The notes beneath the pieces were generated by a model. The model searched no databases. It saw only the letters and a program-made list of their open reading frames with translations, and was not told the DNA's origin. This document shows, one piece after another, positions 43,701-56,292 of a stretch of 64,000 bases of DNA. The position numbers were made by a program, and so were the translations under genes. The first letter of the stretch is position 1. Every line of letters begins with the position of its first letter. Source of the stretch: Hsuehochloa calcarea (taxonomy: Eukaryota > Streptophyta > Magnoliopsida > Poales > Poaceae); NCBI GenBank assembly GCA_036346395.1, contig CM070601.1:15559763-15623762 (forward strand). Direction: 5' to 3'.

Positions 43701-46700
43701 TTGAGTTTTGGTACTCAATATATAGAATAAGATATAGACCTTCTCAGACAGAACATCCTGAGAGCTTGAGATGGAGACATGAGAATCATTACAACAATAC
43801 CAGCGACCAATAGCATCCTGCACGTAATGCAAGTTCCAAGTAACCATTTAGCTAGATGTTAGAGCAATAAAACTGAAGAAATTTAAATACTGAGGAATAG
43901 CCTCTTACCTTAACATAAGCATAGTAGTGACCAGACTCTGGGGAGAACCCTGAATGGACAATACTGCCAAAAAGATTATATATTGGCTGTGAACCCTGCA
44001 GAAACAAGCAAAGCAATACAATTAAAATAAACTGATGGGATACTTGATATGAAATATTGCTAATAAATGTTAAAAGAAGAATGTGCTAGAAAATCCAAAA
44101 TATTATTCAGAAAATATGGAAATGAATCCGGCGTTACTCGGCACTCGGTAGGATCAAATTTTTATTGTTCCAAATAGAAGCACTGCTTTATATGATGAGC
44201 AAAGTTGAGACAGACTACAAAAGGAAATGATATCACAAACGAGCTTGAGTGATATATGATCAAATACAGAGACAGTGAGTTCCAAGCGAAGAAAAAAATC
44301 CTGCAAAGGGATATATAGACCCATAGTCCAGCTATAGTCTAAATCTGTGGCACTTGCCTTTGCAACTTTGTGATACTCTTGTTAGGGATACCACACCAAT
44401 GCCCAAAAGATGACCATAAGACCTACAGAATCCAGAATTTCTTGAAACGAAATGACATTCTTAAAATAGATGTTATTCACAGCCAATCAATTCTGGCTTA
44501 GACTGGCACCTATTTTGCTGCATTTATAGTTTCATGCAGTCAAAATTGGTCATGCATTAGTCTCAAGACCGGCAGGAAAGCTATTACTCTAGCACAATGT
44601 AAAGCAATTCCATTCAAGTATTCATAACAATGTAAGAGGCATGCTAAGCACTAGCTAAAAAGTCGTAGTTTATTTGGCATTAGATGTTTCATTGGTAATC
44701 TCAAAGCTTCCGTGAGTGTCAACGGGGGAAATTGTTTAAGGACCTATTCATTAGGTGATTTTAATCTTAGTCACTCACTGCATTAAAGGTATTGGCACAT
44801 CAAAATGGTTTTTAACTGACACCACCCTCTCTGACATTTACCCAGAGAAACAATCTCCAAAGTTGGATTATACTTACCACCAAAAGATTAAACAAAATGG
44901 ACCACAAAGAAATAGTTCCCCCAAGGGTTTACATGATACTTCAAACTTTATTGGGGCTAACTTCTATAGCTTGGTTGTAGATAACTAAATAAAATATCTT
45001 CTATATTTAGTAGTTTTCCTTTCCAAACGATGAAGTTTAACTCGTGTCCAAATATAATGATTCTTTATTACTCCAACAGTTTGCCTACACCAACTAAATT
45101 ATACAAAGTCAGGAAAGAAGAACTTTATTTTATGACAGCAAAGAAACAAACAGAACAATAGCTAATGAATAATAAGACAAAATTGAGCTACCACTTACAC
45201 ATAGTTTATAAAATCAACACAAGAGCAGAAAGGTATGCTTTAGTTAAGATATATACAGTTTGCAACCTTAAAGAGAGTTACTTATTAATCATTATTCCTT
45301 AAGTTCTTTTTTTTTTTGCACAGAATCAGCAGCCTGGTTTCACCGAAGCAGAGAAGAAGCTCATAAATAAAAGATAAGAGCTGGGTATATCAAAACAGAA
45401 GACAGAAAGTTACTTCCCTGCAGTTCACTTGGCGGTATTAAACTTTGTGACAAATGTACAAGAGCTTAAAAAAAGGTATTGGAACTCAAATTTTCAAATT
45501 GCTAGGCATAGTGATATACTGATATATATCTAGCCCCTTTACATATTAAGGATTAAATAACAATACAAACAAGGGCCCTGGCCTGCGCAGTTTTTGGTCA
45601 ACCAATTAACCATGAGCTCAGACAGAACCTTCGGAACTCAGCAATACATCTATAAAGATGAGCTTGATTGTAAAACAGATTATTTTCATCCTTTTTTCAG
45701 TTAATTGGTTATTTCGAAATCATGTGCCTTATTCAATGTTCATGATTTTAAAGTTTGATGCAGTGAACCTCGTAGAGTTGATCTAACACATACTCGCAAA
45801 CAATGTTCCTGAACTAACTACATATTGATGGCACCCTGTTGTAGTATAACCACAACAGAGTAGCATAGCAAAACTACCTCAATCAAACAACCAACATGTA
45901 GCCACCGCTCAATGGGCAACCTATTACAAGTGAAGTAGATTGCTTTTATGACTTACATTCATAATCTTGCCTGCATGGGAAAGGTCCAACGAATACTCTA
46001 AACAATGTAACAATCAAAGGTCATGTTGTATCATACCTGGTTTTTATTGTACATGAAGTCAGAAAGAACAAGAGCCTCCTTGAATTCTATGTTCCTGTTG
46101 ATCTTCCCGCCATTTATTCCCTCAAACCTCTAATAACAGCCCCCGAAAATGAAAATAAACAGGGATCATCAGCAACACGCCAACACTTCTTAACCAAGTC
46201 AAATAAACAACAATAAGTTCTTTGCAGAATAAAAAATATCAGGAATGAAGATTAATAACCTTGAGTTGTATGACAAGCACCTTAGGTGCCCTGAGTATGA
46301 ACATCTGCTTCCGTGCTGAGGTGAGCTTCTTGCATCTGCAATACCAAAATTCACCTTTCACTAAGGCATGTTTGGAACACAGGAAAAAAATATAGGAATC
46401 CAAGTGCAAAACTACGGGAATTGGAAATGCAGGAGGAAAAAAGTGGGAATAGGTGTTCAGATGAGTAATAGAAAAAACACAGGAAAGTGTAATCACTTCA
46501 TGAAAAGGCAATTAAAAAATACACTTTGAGTATACTGGAAGCTACAACAACAGTTAATATTAAATGCTCCACATATTTTATCATGTCACACTTAGCGCTT
46601 CTTTTCAATCGAAAAAAAATCGAGCTCACTTTCCTCCCTCTGTCTCCCCCAATTTAACCCCACCCCCACCCACTCAGTGATGCTGGCGCATGGAAGAGGT

Positions 46701-48312
46701 CACGTAGCGGCATTCGTGCATACCCAAGAAGGACGTCACAGCGGCGTCAGCACAGTGGAGGCAATAGTAGTGGTGTGCGGTGCGGCAGTGAACACCAACA
46801 ATGAGCCTATTTCCCAGTCAATGTTTGGATCTTTTGCATGCCTTACATTCCTATGCAAGGATAAACTGGCCCATCTGGGCAATACCTCATAGAGGCAAGG
46901 TTAGCAAGGCTAGCAGTTTAGGGTTTTTTTGGTGTAAAATGAGTGTACGCTTTTGAGAAATGCATAATGATTGCTTAAATTCTTTTATATTTACTAGAAA
47001 TTATTTGATGGACCACAAATCGACAAAATCATGTTTAAACAAAAGTTGCCCGCATGGGAGAGCCATTTGGCACTCTGCATAGGGCAAGGCTTTCCTTGCC
47101 TATGTGAGAGAGTATGCTTGGCAACACAAGGTTTGCGGAAATCTACCAAACAAAATAAGCTTGCCTGGCAAGATTAGGCAGGCAAGAGATCAGATCACCC
47201 ATTCCCACGTAATAAAACTTCCAAGAGGTTTGAACTAATGTTTAGATTCCTGTGAAATCACAAAAAAGGAAACCGACCTTACGTTTTTCCGACAGGGATT
47301 CTTGTATTCCAATCAAGTGAATTGTGAAAATTCCTACTGGATTTGGAATCCTAAATATTTCATCTGAAAATCTAGGGAATCAACATTCTCTCTGAAAGAT
47401 TCTTGCATTCCAATCAAGTAAATAGTGAAAATTCCTACCGGGTTCTGTTCTGAATCCTAGATTTTTCCTCTGGAGTTCATTCATTGAAAACAAGCCCTTA
47501 CTAAGAAAAACTCGATAATTTATCAGCAATTGACTAGCCGAAAAAACACACCTTTCGCAACTGTACTTGTTTGCACCCTCCAAGATTTCAGGCTGAAAAA
47601 AACGGGCAAGGGCATCACCAACAGAACTGCTCCCGGGCAGGTCAAGGCTGATGTCCATGATATCGTCTGTCTTGTTCGACTCTCCCTTGCACATGAGGCA
47701 CTTCACCTGGCTGAGCAGCGCCCCGCCAAATGTCTCCTTCATCACCATACAGGGCCCCTGCCCCCGGCCCTCCTCCTGGCCACTGTCTCCATTGGCACTT
47801 GCCGCATGGTGGTGCTTGCGTATGCGGAGACCAGCAGTGTGACAAGCGTCTATGACGTAGCGGAGGAACTCGTGCGCGTCCTCCTGACGCCCCCACCGGA
47901 AGTGCTCGGCGAAAAGCGGCATGCGGCGGATGATCTTCCCCGGTGAATCCAGCGCCCCTGCTTCGGCTCGAAGCAGCAGCGCGATCAGCTGTTCGAGCAC
48001 GCAGAACGCGCACTCCTTGTCCCTGTTCCGGAACACCTTCTTGCCTACAAGCAAACGGACCGACAGAAACATCAGCTGCCTGACGAATTGCACGGATACA
48101 AGTAGACTAGGGGAAAGTGAGTCCTAGGGTTTCGTACAGCGATGGGAGTGGAGTGAGGAGAGGCAGAAGGTGGCGAGGGGAGGGGTGGAGGCGAGGCACT
48201 GGAGCACGCTGTTGAGGTAGCAGGTGTTGCCGAGGTTCTTCAGCCCGGGGGGAGGACCCGAGCGGGGTCGCCGCGGCGGCGGCGGGGACGGCGGCTCCGC
48301 GGTAGGGGCCAT
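40791..48312 (-). CDS. UBP23: Ubiquitin carboxyl-terminal hydrolase, UBP23-type (eight exons)
   Basis: CDS is join(40791..40911, 42092..42220, 43030..43817, 43909..43995, 46037..46129, 46260..46335, 47552..48044, 48138..48312), minus, 653 residues; every junction is GT-AG and the phase is kept throughout. The USP fold starts at LKNLGNTCYLNSVLQCL (catalytic Cys about residue 31), then GRQEDAHEFLRYVIDA, a zinc-ribbon pair (VKCLMCKGESNK and YSCERCKKLTSARK), SGFSPESGHYYAYVK (catalytic His about 302) and RWYCCNDSHVS. The C-terminal half is Ser/Asn-rich and disordered, ending RSYYHDKFSLDA. Such enzymes cleave ubiquitin from proteins; relatives are USP36/USP42. I start at MAPTAEPP (48312) because the longer upstream frame is low-complexity and the USP domain is complete from here. 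It is shorter than Arabidopsis UBP23. The gene lies head-to-head with OEP39. Confidence 0.9.
41017..41229. mobile_element. Mutator-type MITE (213 bp) in UBP23 intron 7
   Basis: A perfect 9 bp target duplication TAATGGAAA (41008-41016 and 41230-41238) flanks terminal inverted repeats of about 30 bp, starting GGAAAAAGCCCATCCATGGT on the left and GGAAAATGTCCATCTGTGGT read inward from the right. There is no coding capacity. Nine-base duplications are characteristic of Mutator-like elements. Confidence 0.88.
41275..41545. repeat. GGTAACCGG-rich repeat in UBP23 intron 7
   Basis: Many copies of CCGGTTACC, GGTAACCGG and related blocks occur, for example CCGGTTACCAGCGGTAACCG near 41300 and GGTAACCGGCCGATTACCGT near 41460. 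The ends, GGAAAAATCATGGCCGG and CGGTTTTTTGATCC, are loosely inverted, as in a hAT-like non-autonomous element. No target duplication was found. Confidence 0.5.
46360..47510. mobile_element. Putative DNA-transposon insertion filling UBP23 intron 2
   Basis: The ends are loosely inverted: AAGGCATGTTTGGAACACAG near 46365, and AAGGGCTTGTTTTC read inward from 47500. Near the right end, a segment with ATTCCAATCAAGT and GTGAAAATTCCTAC is duplicated in tandem (47300-47340 and 47400-47445). It occupies nearly the whole intron between exons ending at 46335 and starting at 47552. The target duplication is unclear, so family and limits are uncertain. Confidence 0.45.
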
Positions 48313-49845
48313 TACCGGCTCCGAGGGGTGGGGGCGGCGGGAGCAGCGCCGCCGAGGGGCAGCTCGAGGTCCTCCTCTTCCTCCTCTCCACGTAGCACCG
48401 CCGCCGCCGCCCACACCTCATCCGATGGCATCGCCCACCAACGCGCGCCGCGGAGGACTGGCCACCGTGGTGGTATTGGCACTCCCGACGCAAGCTCTAG
48501 GGTTGGCACCGACGGCGAGGGGAGGCTAGCGCGGTAGCAAGGGCAGGACCCCTCGAATCGAGGAGGACGACGACGAGGGGAGGCGAGGGGAGGGAGACTG
48601 GGTTTGGGGTGGATTTTTCTTTCTTTTTTGCCCCCCGGACTCGAAAGAAGCCTCTGTGAGGCGAGTGAAGAGTTTTGATGCTGATGTGCTCGCGCGGCTG
48701 AGTTTGGCAAGCGAGGCGGTAGACCAGTAAGGCAGTAACCAGTTTAGTCAAGAGTGTTTTTTTTCCCTAACCTTGTTTGTCTTGTCTTTTCTTTCTCCTC
48801 CCCCAGCACTCCTACGTTTTATTTTGTGCTTTTGTCATCAATTATCCAATTATCTTATATTTATATTATTCTCTATCGATAATAAACTGACAGATAATCT
48901 AGATTGGTAATCCTGATAAAAATTCATGCTAAATTCATAGCAGTGTATGATGCAACACTATAAGAGGTGTCACCTTAAAAAAGTGGTGGTGTCTTTTCCA
49001 TAGGAAGTAATAGCTCAAAGGGATGTTGCCATGTGTGTGGTTAATGCATGGGCGAGAGTAAGAACTATAAATAGTAGGTACAACTAAGGTTGTTAAAATC
49101 GCGACTTTAGTTGTAAAATTGATTTTATGATCCTATAATACCAATACAATCCACGTCGCACCTAGTAAAATCATGGTAGAATCGCGATCTTAGTCGTATA
49201 ATCAGATAGAATCGATGTAGAATCATTGTAAAATCAAGTAGAATCACATATCACCTTAAAGTATAAAAGATTTATACGTTTTGCTGTGTCATATCTCTTA
49301 ATTCAAGTTGTATGATAAGTAATTAGTATGTTAGACATTAAGATTTGGATGTTTGGAATAATAAAAAATATTTTATTTATTTATTTTACTTTTTATGCAA
49401 AATATTATGGGAATAGCAAAGTTGTTAAAACCAATATTTTTAGTTGTAGCTCAATGATATGGAATCCAAACTAGGGTCCAATAGAATGCAGAAATTTCAT
49501 AAGCTTCTTAACGAGACTACACTGTTTTCGATTATATCTTGTGAAATTCTCGGGTTATAAGTACGAAAAAAATACAAAAATACCATAAATCTACGTAAAA
49601 ATATCCGATTCCAACCGCCAAGCGATCGAGGAGTCCAAAGAAGAAAAAAAGGTGCGCTAGCTAGTAACACCACCGAAGCAATCCCACTGCCACCTCTCCC
49701 TCTGCCCCACGCAAAGCACCCAACCCCCGGACACCTCCCGCTAAACAATCCCCCATCCCCACCAGGCCACGCCACTCCCTCCCCCGCGCGAGCCCCGCCG
49801 TGCCCGAGCTCGCATGAGGGGCACCTCCCCGCGGCGTCCGCAGCC
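48313..49845. promoter_or_regulatory. Shared intergenic region between UBP23 (-) and OEP39 (+)
   Basis: The left 350 bases are the GC-rich leader of UBP23 and the right 200 bases are the GC-rich leader of OEP39. The middle is AT-rich. 49080-49260 holds repeated GTAGAATCR and TAAAATCR blocks typical of a degraded transposon. No gene is seen. Confidence 0.5.
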
Positions 49846-52800
49846 ATGGGAGCTCAGCAGAGCGTCAATGCGGGGAAAGGTCGGTGCCCGCCCGGCCCTC
49901 GCGGCCTAGCTATATCTCTCCCTCCCCCCTCTCTCTTGGTTTGTGGAGGGTGGTCTCTATACGCGGTTAGTTGCTGGTGTGGCTTACGTGTTTGTGGAAA
50001 TGCCGCAGCCAAGGTTGATGTGCACGTCGATCTCACCCACATGCTGTGCGAGGCGCTCCTGCTGCCGCCCATGAGGTGCTCGGTCTTTTGCCTCTTAGGG
50101 AGTTGGAACGCTTGTGTACCATGGTTTTCTGGCCATTGGATCTTGACGTGTTGCTCTCTTGGGTTGTTTCAGGAGCTCTGGCGCCACCTTCTCTCAAATC
50201 GTTGGAAGGTAGGTGTTTTTGGTTGCATTGCGTTCGTAAAATTTCATTTCATATGCGTTCCAGACTCCGCGCATGCATACGCGGTCCATTGGTGTGTGTC
50301 TCTGCCTGTCTGTGCACGTGCCCTGGTGTGTCACAGATGTTTGTGCATGCTCGCTCTTGCACACATGTGTTTTTGTGGCTATTCAGTACTCACATGCATG
50401 CCCAAATTCTTGTTCGATTATTGGGCCGGGTGTGTGCACGCACGTTCCATGACTGTGCATCTGTGTTTGTGTCTGATTATTGTTTGAACTTTGTACCATT
50501 TTGTTGTGAATTTTGAAATTTGGTCTGCAGGATCTCCCTCAAACATCCAAGCCTCTTTGGGAGGAGCGAGAAGTTGGACGTGATATTGGATAAGGGTATC
50601 AATGACTCCAATATTGTTGTTGCCTTTAGACGCCCGAGGCCCGAGTGGTTATCACAACAATCGTTTGTCATTCAGGTTGGCATTCTGTTCAATGTATCTT
50701 GGTTTCTTCTCTCTTTTTTTTTGGTAAGTTTCTTGTCAGAAATTGAATAGATGCTGCAATGCTATAGCAGAAGTATGTCATGATATTTCACGCAACGGTA
50801 CTCATTTCTACAATGGAAGTACTACACTTAAGACAGTATTTGCCATAATAATTGGAGCAATTAACGAAACTGTTATCCATGTCCTCATACTATATACTCA
50901 AGCTTGAGTTTTGTCACATTACTTCTGTTGTAAAAGTTTAGCTATTGTGAAATTTGATTGGGCTATGATTCAAATTGTTTTGATTTAACATTGGGAGGAA
51001 CCTAACTTAGGAGGTACAGGGATCTAGTTTTATCTTAAAACAGAATGCTAATTGCTGTTTCATATTATATGTTATTTCTGTTCTAGGAAACCTAGGTAAG
51101 TATGTATTGTTCATGTACTTGTGAAAGATGGATATAATTTGTGAGTTGACTTTTCTGTTCACACCTTTTCTCACTTACCTGCTGATTTGAGCAATCAGCA
51201 CTCAATGACACCGGAAATTGCGGTGCATGGTTTTCCGGCTGACAACTTCACACGGTCAGGGAGCAGAGGGATAAATCTAAGCCGGTTGTCGCTTGGTGTG
51301 GAGCTTAATGAACCAGCAACATCAAACTGGACTTCTGGAACCAGTGTTAAGTTTGAGGTGGGCATCTAGTCAAATCCAGTTGTTTGTATTATTTCCATTT
51401 TGTACAACTTTCCTCTATCGGTTGTCCTTTCCCCCCAGCATATCCAACCTGTTAATAATGAGGGACGCTCCATAGCCAGGGACCATGATGGCTTTCCTCT
51501 AACATGCAGGTGATAACAGTATTTTTTTAGATGAGCACTTTAATATAGTAATAAGTGTTTATCGTTGACTAATATTCTCTTATCATGCAGTGGTAACCTC
51601 CATGACAACATGATTATATTGAAGCAAGAGTCCGGTTATGCTGATGTTAATGATAATAGCTTCTTCAGAGTAAGTTCATGTACACTTTATTTTACCATCT
51701 TTAACTTGTTGTAATGTCCACCTTATCGTAAAATTCCCATTGACAGGTTAATTTCCAAATGGAACAAGGATTGCCACTTGTACCAAAATCACTGACCTTC
51801 AACAGAGTTAAATGTGCAGTTTCAAAAGGCATTAAATTGGGGCCAACATTTTTGGTTACTAGGTACTTCATCCGTATACTATTCTGCAACAAACTCTTCT
51901 GCGAAAGTTAATCTCTTCCTATTTCGCAGCTTGACGGGCGGTTCCATTGTGGGGGACATGGCACCATATCAAGCATTTGCAATAGGTGGACTTGGTAGTG
52001 TCCGGGGTTATGGTGAGGGTGCAGTTGGTTCAGGAAGATTGTGCCTAGTTGCTAACTGCGAATATACGGTTCCTTTGGTATGTAAAAAATAATCCATATA
52101 TAATCCTAGAAACAACTTGCGCGGTTTTTTTTTAAGTCAAACTTTGTAATCCCAGAAGGAATTAGAAATTGGACCCAAACTTATAATTGATAACAAAATG
52201 CAATCAAATAGATGTGTACAGATTTACTTGGGTCTCTGTGTGTGTGTGTGTGTCCATTGTTAAGTCCTGTCCTTTATGCAGTGCTTACCTTGTTTCCTTT
52301 TTCCATGTTGGTCTTTATACCTTTTTCTCTTGGTGCATGTACGGATCAAGTTGTGGGGTAATAGGTGGTGGCTGCATGCAAGATAAATAAATGAGATACT
52401 GCGAAGGATTATGATGGGGAATTCAAATTTTAAGTATATGTTTTAAGAGTTGGGGTTGAGAAGTTGGGATACATTTGAATTGCTCTTGCTCTCAATAAAC
52501 TTACTTTGATACTAGAAGAAAGCAAAGGAGAAATTGAAACCATATTAGAGAAAGATAAAATGAAGTTCTGCAATTGGTTCTTATTTGAGAATTAACAAGT
52601 ACTATTTTTGTGTAATTTTGTTTTGTTAACACAACATATTTTTGGTCAGTAGACAACGTTATCCATTCTATTGTTATTGGCTGTGCAAGTTGCATCAGCT
52701 TTGCATCAAATGGAAATAGAGTTCTGAAGATCTCATGTCGCAATATCAGTTTCAGCTCTTTAAACGCAACTACGACAATGGGGTCATTTCTAGTGGTTGC

Positions 52801-54512
52801 TAAGGTTGTGCTAGGTATAAGTTTTGCTGGATGGAGTTACACCTGATTGGCTCATCAATATTAGGATTTGCATAGTGGGTAGACCTGCTGCGGAGTTACA
52901 ATATATCATTATATTGCTAGAAGTGGTGGCGTGAAGAGTTGACATCAAACACATGAAAGTAATTCACTTTTTTTGGTTAGTTGAATAAAGTAGCGAGGTA
53001 TTTTAACTAAGCTGTTTACCTGTTAACAAATGATAGGTTTGTATGAAACTAGAGTATCCCTTGATTACTAAAGGCTGAGGCTTAACAGGTGACTGTTTGC
53101 AGTTTGCATTTGAATTCCTGTAACATTATTTTGTAATAATTTAACTGTTTTAGCCCAAAATTATATATGAGTAGCTCATGTTGATGATTGGAACTACTGT
53201 ACTTGAAGTTTGAACTGTTAAGTTGAGTGCTGTAACATTTATTATCAACACAATTTTCATCGAATGCTCATTTGCTTTGGTAAGGGAGCAATCATACTCT
53301 AGCTAGAGAGAAACAATAGTCATTGGATGGTTCCAGTAGAAATGGGAATCATTGCTGATGATTCAGTGAATTAGTGTCGTCACTCGAAAGTTTTTTTCTG
53401 AAGGTGTATTGAAGCTTCCACAACCAACGGAAATTCATACTGGTTCATATTGTGTTCATCTTATTGTGGTCTAATAAGTATCTAGTGTTCATAATAGCCA
53501 TGTGCTATGTAATCTTGTCCATTCAGATTAACCATAAAATACTGAAACATCTGTTTCTGTGAAGGCAAAGCATCTCGAAGGTTCTATTTTCATGGACTGT
53601 GGCAGTGACTTAGGATCAGCTCGTCATGTCCCTGGTAAGGGCTTTCCTCTGTGTATACTTGTGTACTAATTTCTGTTTTCTTTTAGGAGAAAATGAGGTT
53701 GATATACTTAAGAAATACTTTAATGCTTATAATTCTTAAAAGTAAAATGGGGACTTGGTTTGCATTTTGCAGCCACATGCTACTCCACCACTAATTGTAT
53801 TATTTTAAGATTTGTGCAATTTTGATTTTTTTTAAAGCATGGAAACTTTCCTCAAATATTTTAGATTAACTATGAAATTTGGTTTAGGGATCACAAATTC
53901 AGTAATTTACTAGGAGCTAAAATAATTAATCCCGCCATACTGTATGGGATAACCAAGATTTCTCTGCGGTGGGAAATTATGTAGTAGTTCATAGATGAGG
54001 TGCAGTGCCCATTGAAGATTGCTCTAAGAAAATCGATACATCATACATTACCTGTTTGGACTTAAGCAGTTAAGCTTATCAACAGAAGAACGACTGATCG
54101 ACATCAGCGTACTGTACTGTACAGCACACATAAAGAAATAGAATTATAGACTTATTGCAGATTTCTCAAACAACCTTACGAACGCATGCTCGCCCCTAGT
54201 TATGAAACAAATAGTGCAATATCCTGATGCTGAGTCGCGCTTAGTGCTTTTCTTGACATCAGATATGATAATTTCTGTGATTATACACACATCCTTCCTT
54301 TCTGCTGTAATTTTTTTTGTTCATAAATGATCATTCATCAAATAATGGCAGGTAATCCAGCTCTTCGGCAGGGGAAACCGGGATTTGGTGTTGGATTTGG
54401 ATATGGAATCCACTTCAACACAGACCTAGGTCAGATCCGAGTCGACTACGCTATGAATGCCTTCAGTCGCAAGACCATCTACTTTGGTATCAGCAATGGT
54501 GCTGGCTCATAG
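49846..54512 (+). CDS. OEP39: Outer envelope protein 39 (P39/OEP36-type Omp85 barrel), eleven exons
   Basis: CDS is join(49846..49879, 50009..50075, 50173..50208, 50531..50675, 51199..51357, 51439..51509, 51591..51669, 51747..51862, 51930..52077, 53565..53634, 54352..54512), 361 residues, all GT-AG and in phase. It is colinear with Arabidopsis P39 (At3g44160): MGAQQSVNAGKAKVDVHVDL, then ISLKHPSLFGRSEKLDV, VAFRRPRPEW, GSIVGDMAPYQAFAIGGLGS followed by VRGYGEG (the Omp85 motif), FMDCGSDLGS and GKPGFGVGFGYGIHF. These proteins are the membrane-barrel half of the Omp85/Toc75/OEP80 family without POTRA domains, placed in the plastid outer envelope; their own role is not settled. Two introns near the 3' end are large (1.49 and 0.72 kb). 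The start is fixed by the conserved MGAQ. Confidence 0.92.
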
Positions 54513-55644
54513 ATTATCAAAAACAGATCTCACATAGCATAGATTTACCATCCAAATTGATTCGTGACATTTTCCCATTTCAACAAGTCTTGGCATAAGC
54601 CCGTGTTATTAACTTGTGGCTTGTGCGAGACTCCCAGTGAACTCATCCGGACATGCCACCGAAATCACTTTGTACGTATATGCAGCATTCGGAAGCTGCA
54701 CAGTTGAGATGTATGCCCCGCCCTTTGTTATTTTCTGTTAGATGTTGAACGGGACAGGCCATGAGATGACATGTACAAACAGCAAACACCGTGGTCTGGA
54801 GCATTGGAGAATGGAGATACCCTAGCATCTTATTCTTTGCTACAAAACGCATCATCCCCGAAGATGTGTCATACTCAGGTTGGGTCAAAATGTGATCATC
54901 CTTTTTCATGAACTGTACAAAAGTTAGTCTGGGGCTCTAGGCTCATCGGAAGCAAATGCGCAAACGTGGCGGCATGTTCACTGAAGTCGCACGCTAGTTC
55001 GTACATAGATTGTTTCATTGTTCAGATGAATTCATCTACTGCTGTTTTTACGAATCTGCCACTATAGAGGTAGTAGATGGAGTCTTCTAGAATTCTAGTC
55101 GCGATCTGACCTCTTTTGCAGCTCAACCACCGCCAATTTCACTTGCCTTTTGGTTGGGATTTGTTGATTCTGCTATTTTACCAATCCAACCCTGTCAACT
55201 GTCAGCGGTGCGCCGGTGTGCACAGTTAACACCGAAAGGGGAAGATATATTCTAACGCAACTCGATTTTGCGGAGACCATTAGTACCCACAGAAAAAGAT
55301 TACCCATTTTCTCGGCATGAGAGAGCCAGCTTCACTTCACTGCCACACATGTAGTTTCAAGTTTCCACCTTGTAGACTACTCCAAAATGAACCTTTTGAT
55401 ATATGAAAAAAATGCAAATTGAAGAAAGTAGAGACTAATGACAGAAGAAAATAATCACCAAAAGGCCAACATAATTAACTTTGTATCACGATCAAAGCTA
55501 CAAGCTCAATTGACAGATCAAACTTGACAAGAAAATATGCCAAAATTAAGTTTGCAAGATGCTACAGCAGACATCACTAAGTACCCAGCAATCCCGCGTG
55601 CCCAAACCAGGAAACAACCAAGAACCACGCGATCCACCGATAGT
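54513..55644. other. OEP39 3' flank and spacer; no gene seen
   Basis: AT-balanced sequence without a domain-bearing frame. It includes the 3' UTR of OEP39 and, near 55,500-55,644, the 3' end of the LOR gene on the other strand. Confidence 0.5.
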
Positions 55645-56292
55645 TTACACCCCCGAGGTGGCCTCGAGGAGGTCCTCGCCGATGATCCGGTCGAGCACGA
55701 GCACGATCCCCATGGCGAACGCGGCGTCGAAGCCGGCCCGGACCCACAGCACGAACACGTCCCGCCCCAGCACCACGTGTGCGCCCTCGTCCACCTTCCT
55801 CCGGACCTCCGCCACCACCACCTCCTCCTCCTCGCCGTTGACGGCCACCACGCGGCAGCAGCGCCTCGGGAATGACCCGTCCACGCGGAACTCTGCAGCG
55901 GCGGGGGCAAGGAGGTCGGCGAGGACGGCGGCGGCGCCGGAGCCCGCGCCGAGGATGGAGGAGCGGCGGGCGGAGAAGAGCGGCTTCTGTCCCTGCGAGG
56001 CGCCGTCTCCTAAAAAGCCGTCCCAGCGGTGGTGCAGGCTGGGGCGGCGGCGGCGGACGGTGAGGACGGGCTCCCCGGCGGGGCCGAGCAGCGCGAGGTC
56101 CCCGGCCGCCGCGCCGCCGCCGCACACCCCGCCGCGGCCGTAGGTCTCGACGCGGAAGGCGAGCGCGCCGGTGCGGTGGTCGTACGCCTCCAGCCCGTCG
56201 CCGGGCGAGAAGAGCGTCGTCTTCCGCACCGTGAGCTCCCTGTCCTCGCCGTCGCAGTACTCCTCCCCCACTATAACCGTCCCCTGCGCCAT
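55645..56292 (-). CDS. LURP-one-related (LOR/DUF567) protein, single exon
   Basis: 215 residues, very GC-rich. LOR/DUF567 signature: ELTVRKTTLFSPGDGLEAYD, FRVETYGRGG, LTVRRRRPSLHHRWDGFLG, KPLFSARRSSILG, AEFRVDGSFPRRCCRVV, EVRRKVDEGAHVVLGRDVFV, AFAMGIVLVLDRIIGE. The family has a Tubby-like beta-barrel around a hydrophobic helix and includes Arabidopsis LURP1, needed for defence against an oomycete; most members have no known biochemical activity. The length is normal for the family. The ATG at 56292 is the first in frame and is followed by the usual short leader before the first strand. Confidence 0.88.
   Translation of the reverse strand: MAQGTVIVGEEYCDGEDRELTVRKTTLFSPGDGLEAYDHRTGALAFRVETYGRGGVCGGGAAAGDLALLGPAGEPVLTVRRRRPSLHHRWDGFLGDGASQGQKPLFSARRSSILGAGSGAAAVLADLLAPAAAEFRVDGSFPRRCCRVVAVNGEEEEVVVAEVRRKVDEGAHVVLGRDVFVLWVRAGFDAAFAMGIVLVLDRIIGEDLLEATSGV

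Noticed and set aside
49846..50487. A 213-codon frame from the OEP39 start codon
   Set aside because: Only the first 11 codons are coding; the rest reads through introns. The spliced model is colinear with P39.
55559..56143. Long plus and minus frames overlapping the LOR gene
   Set aside because: They are shadows in GC-rich coding DNA; only the 55645-56292 minus frame carries the LOR motifs.
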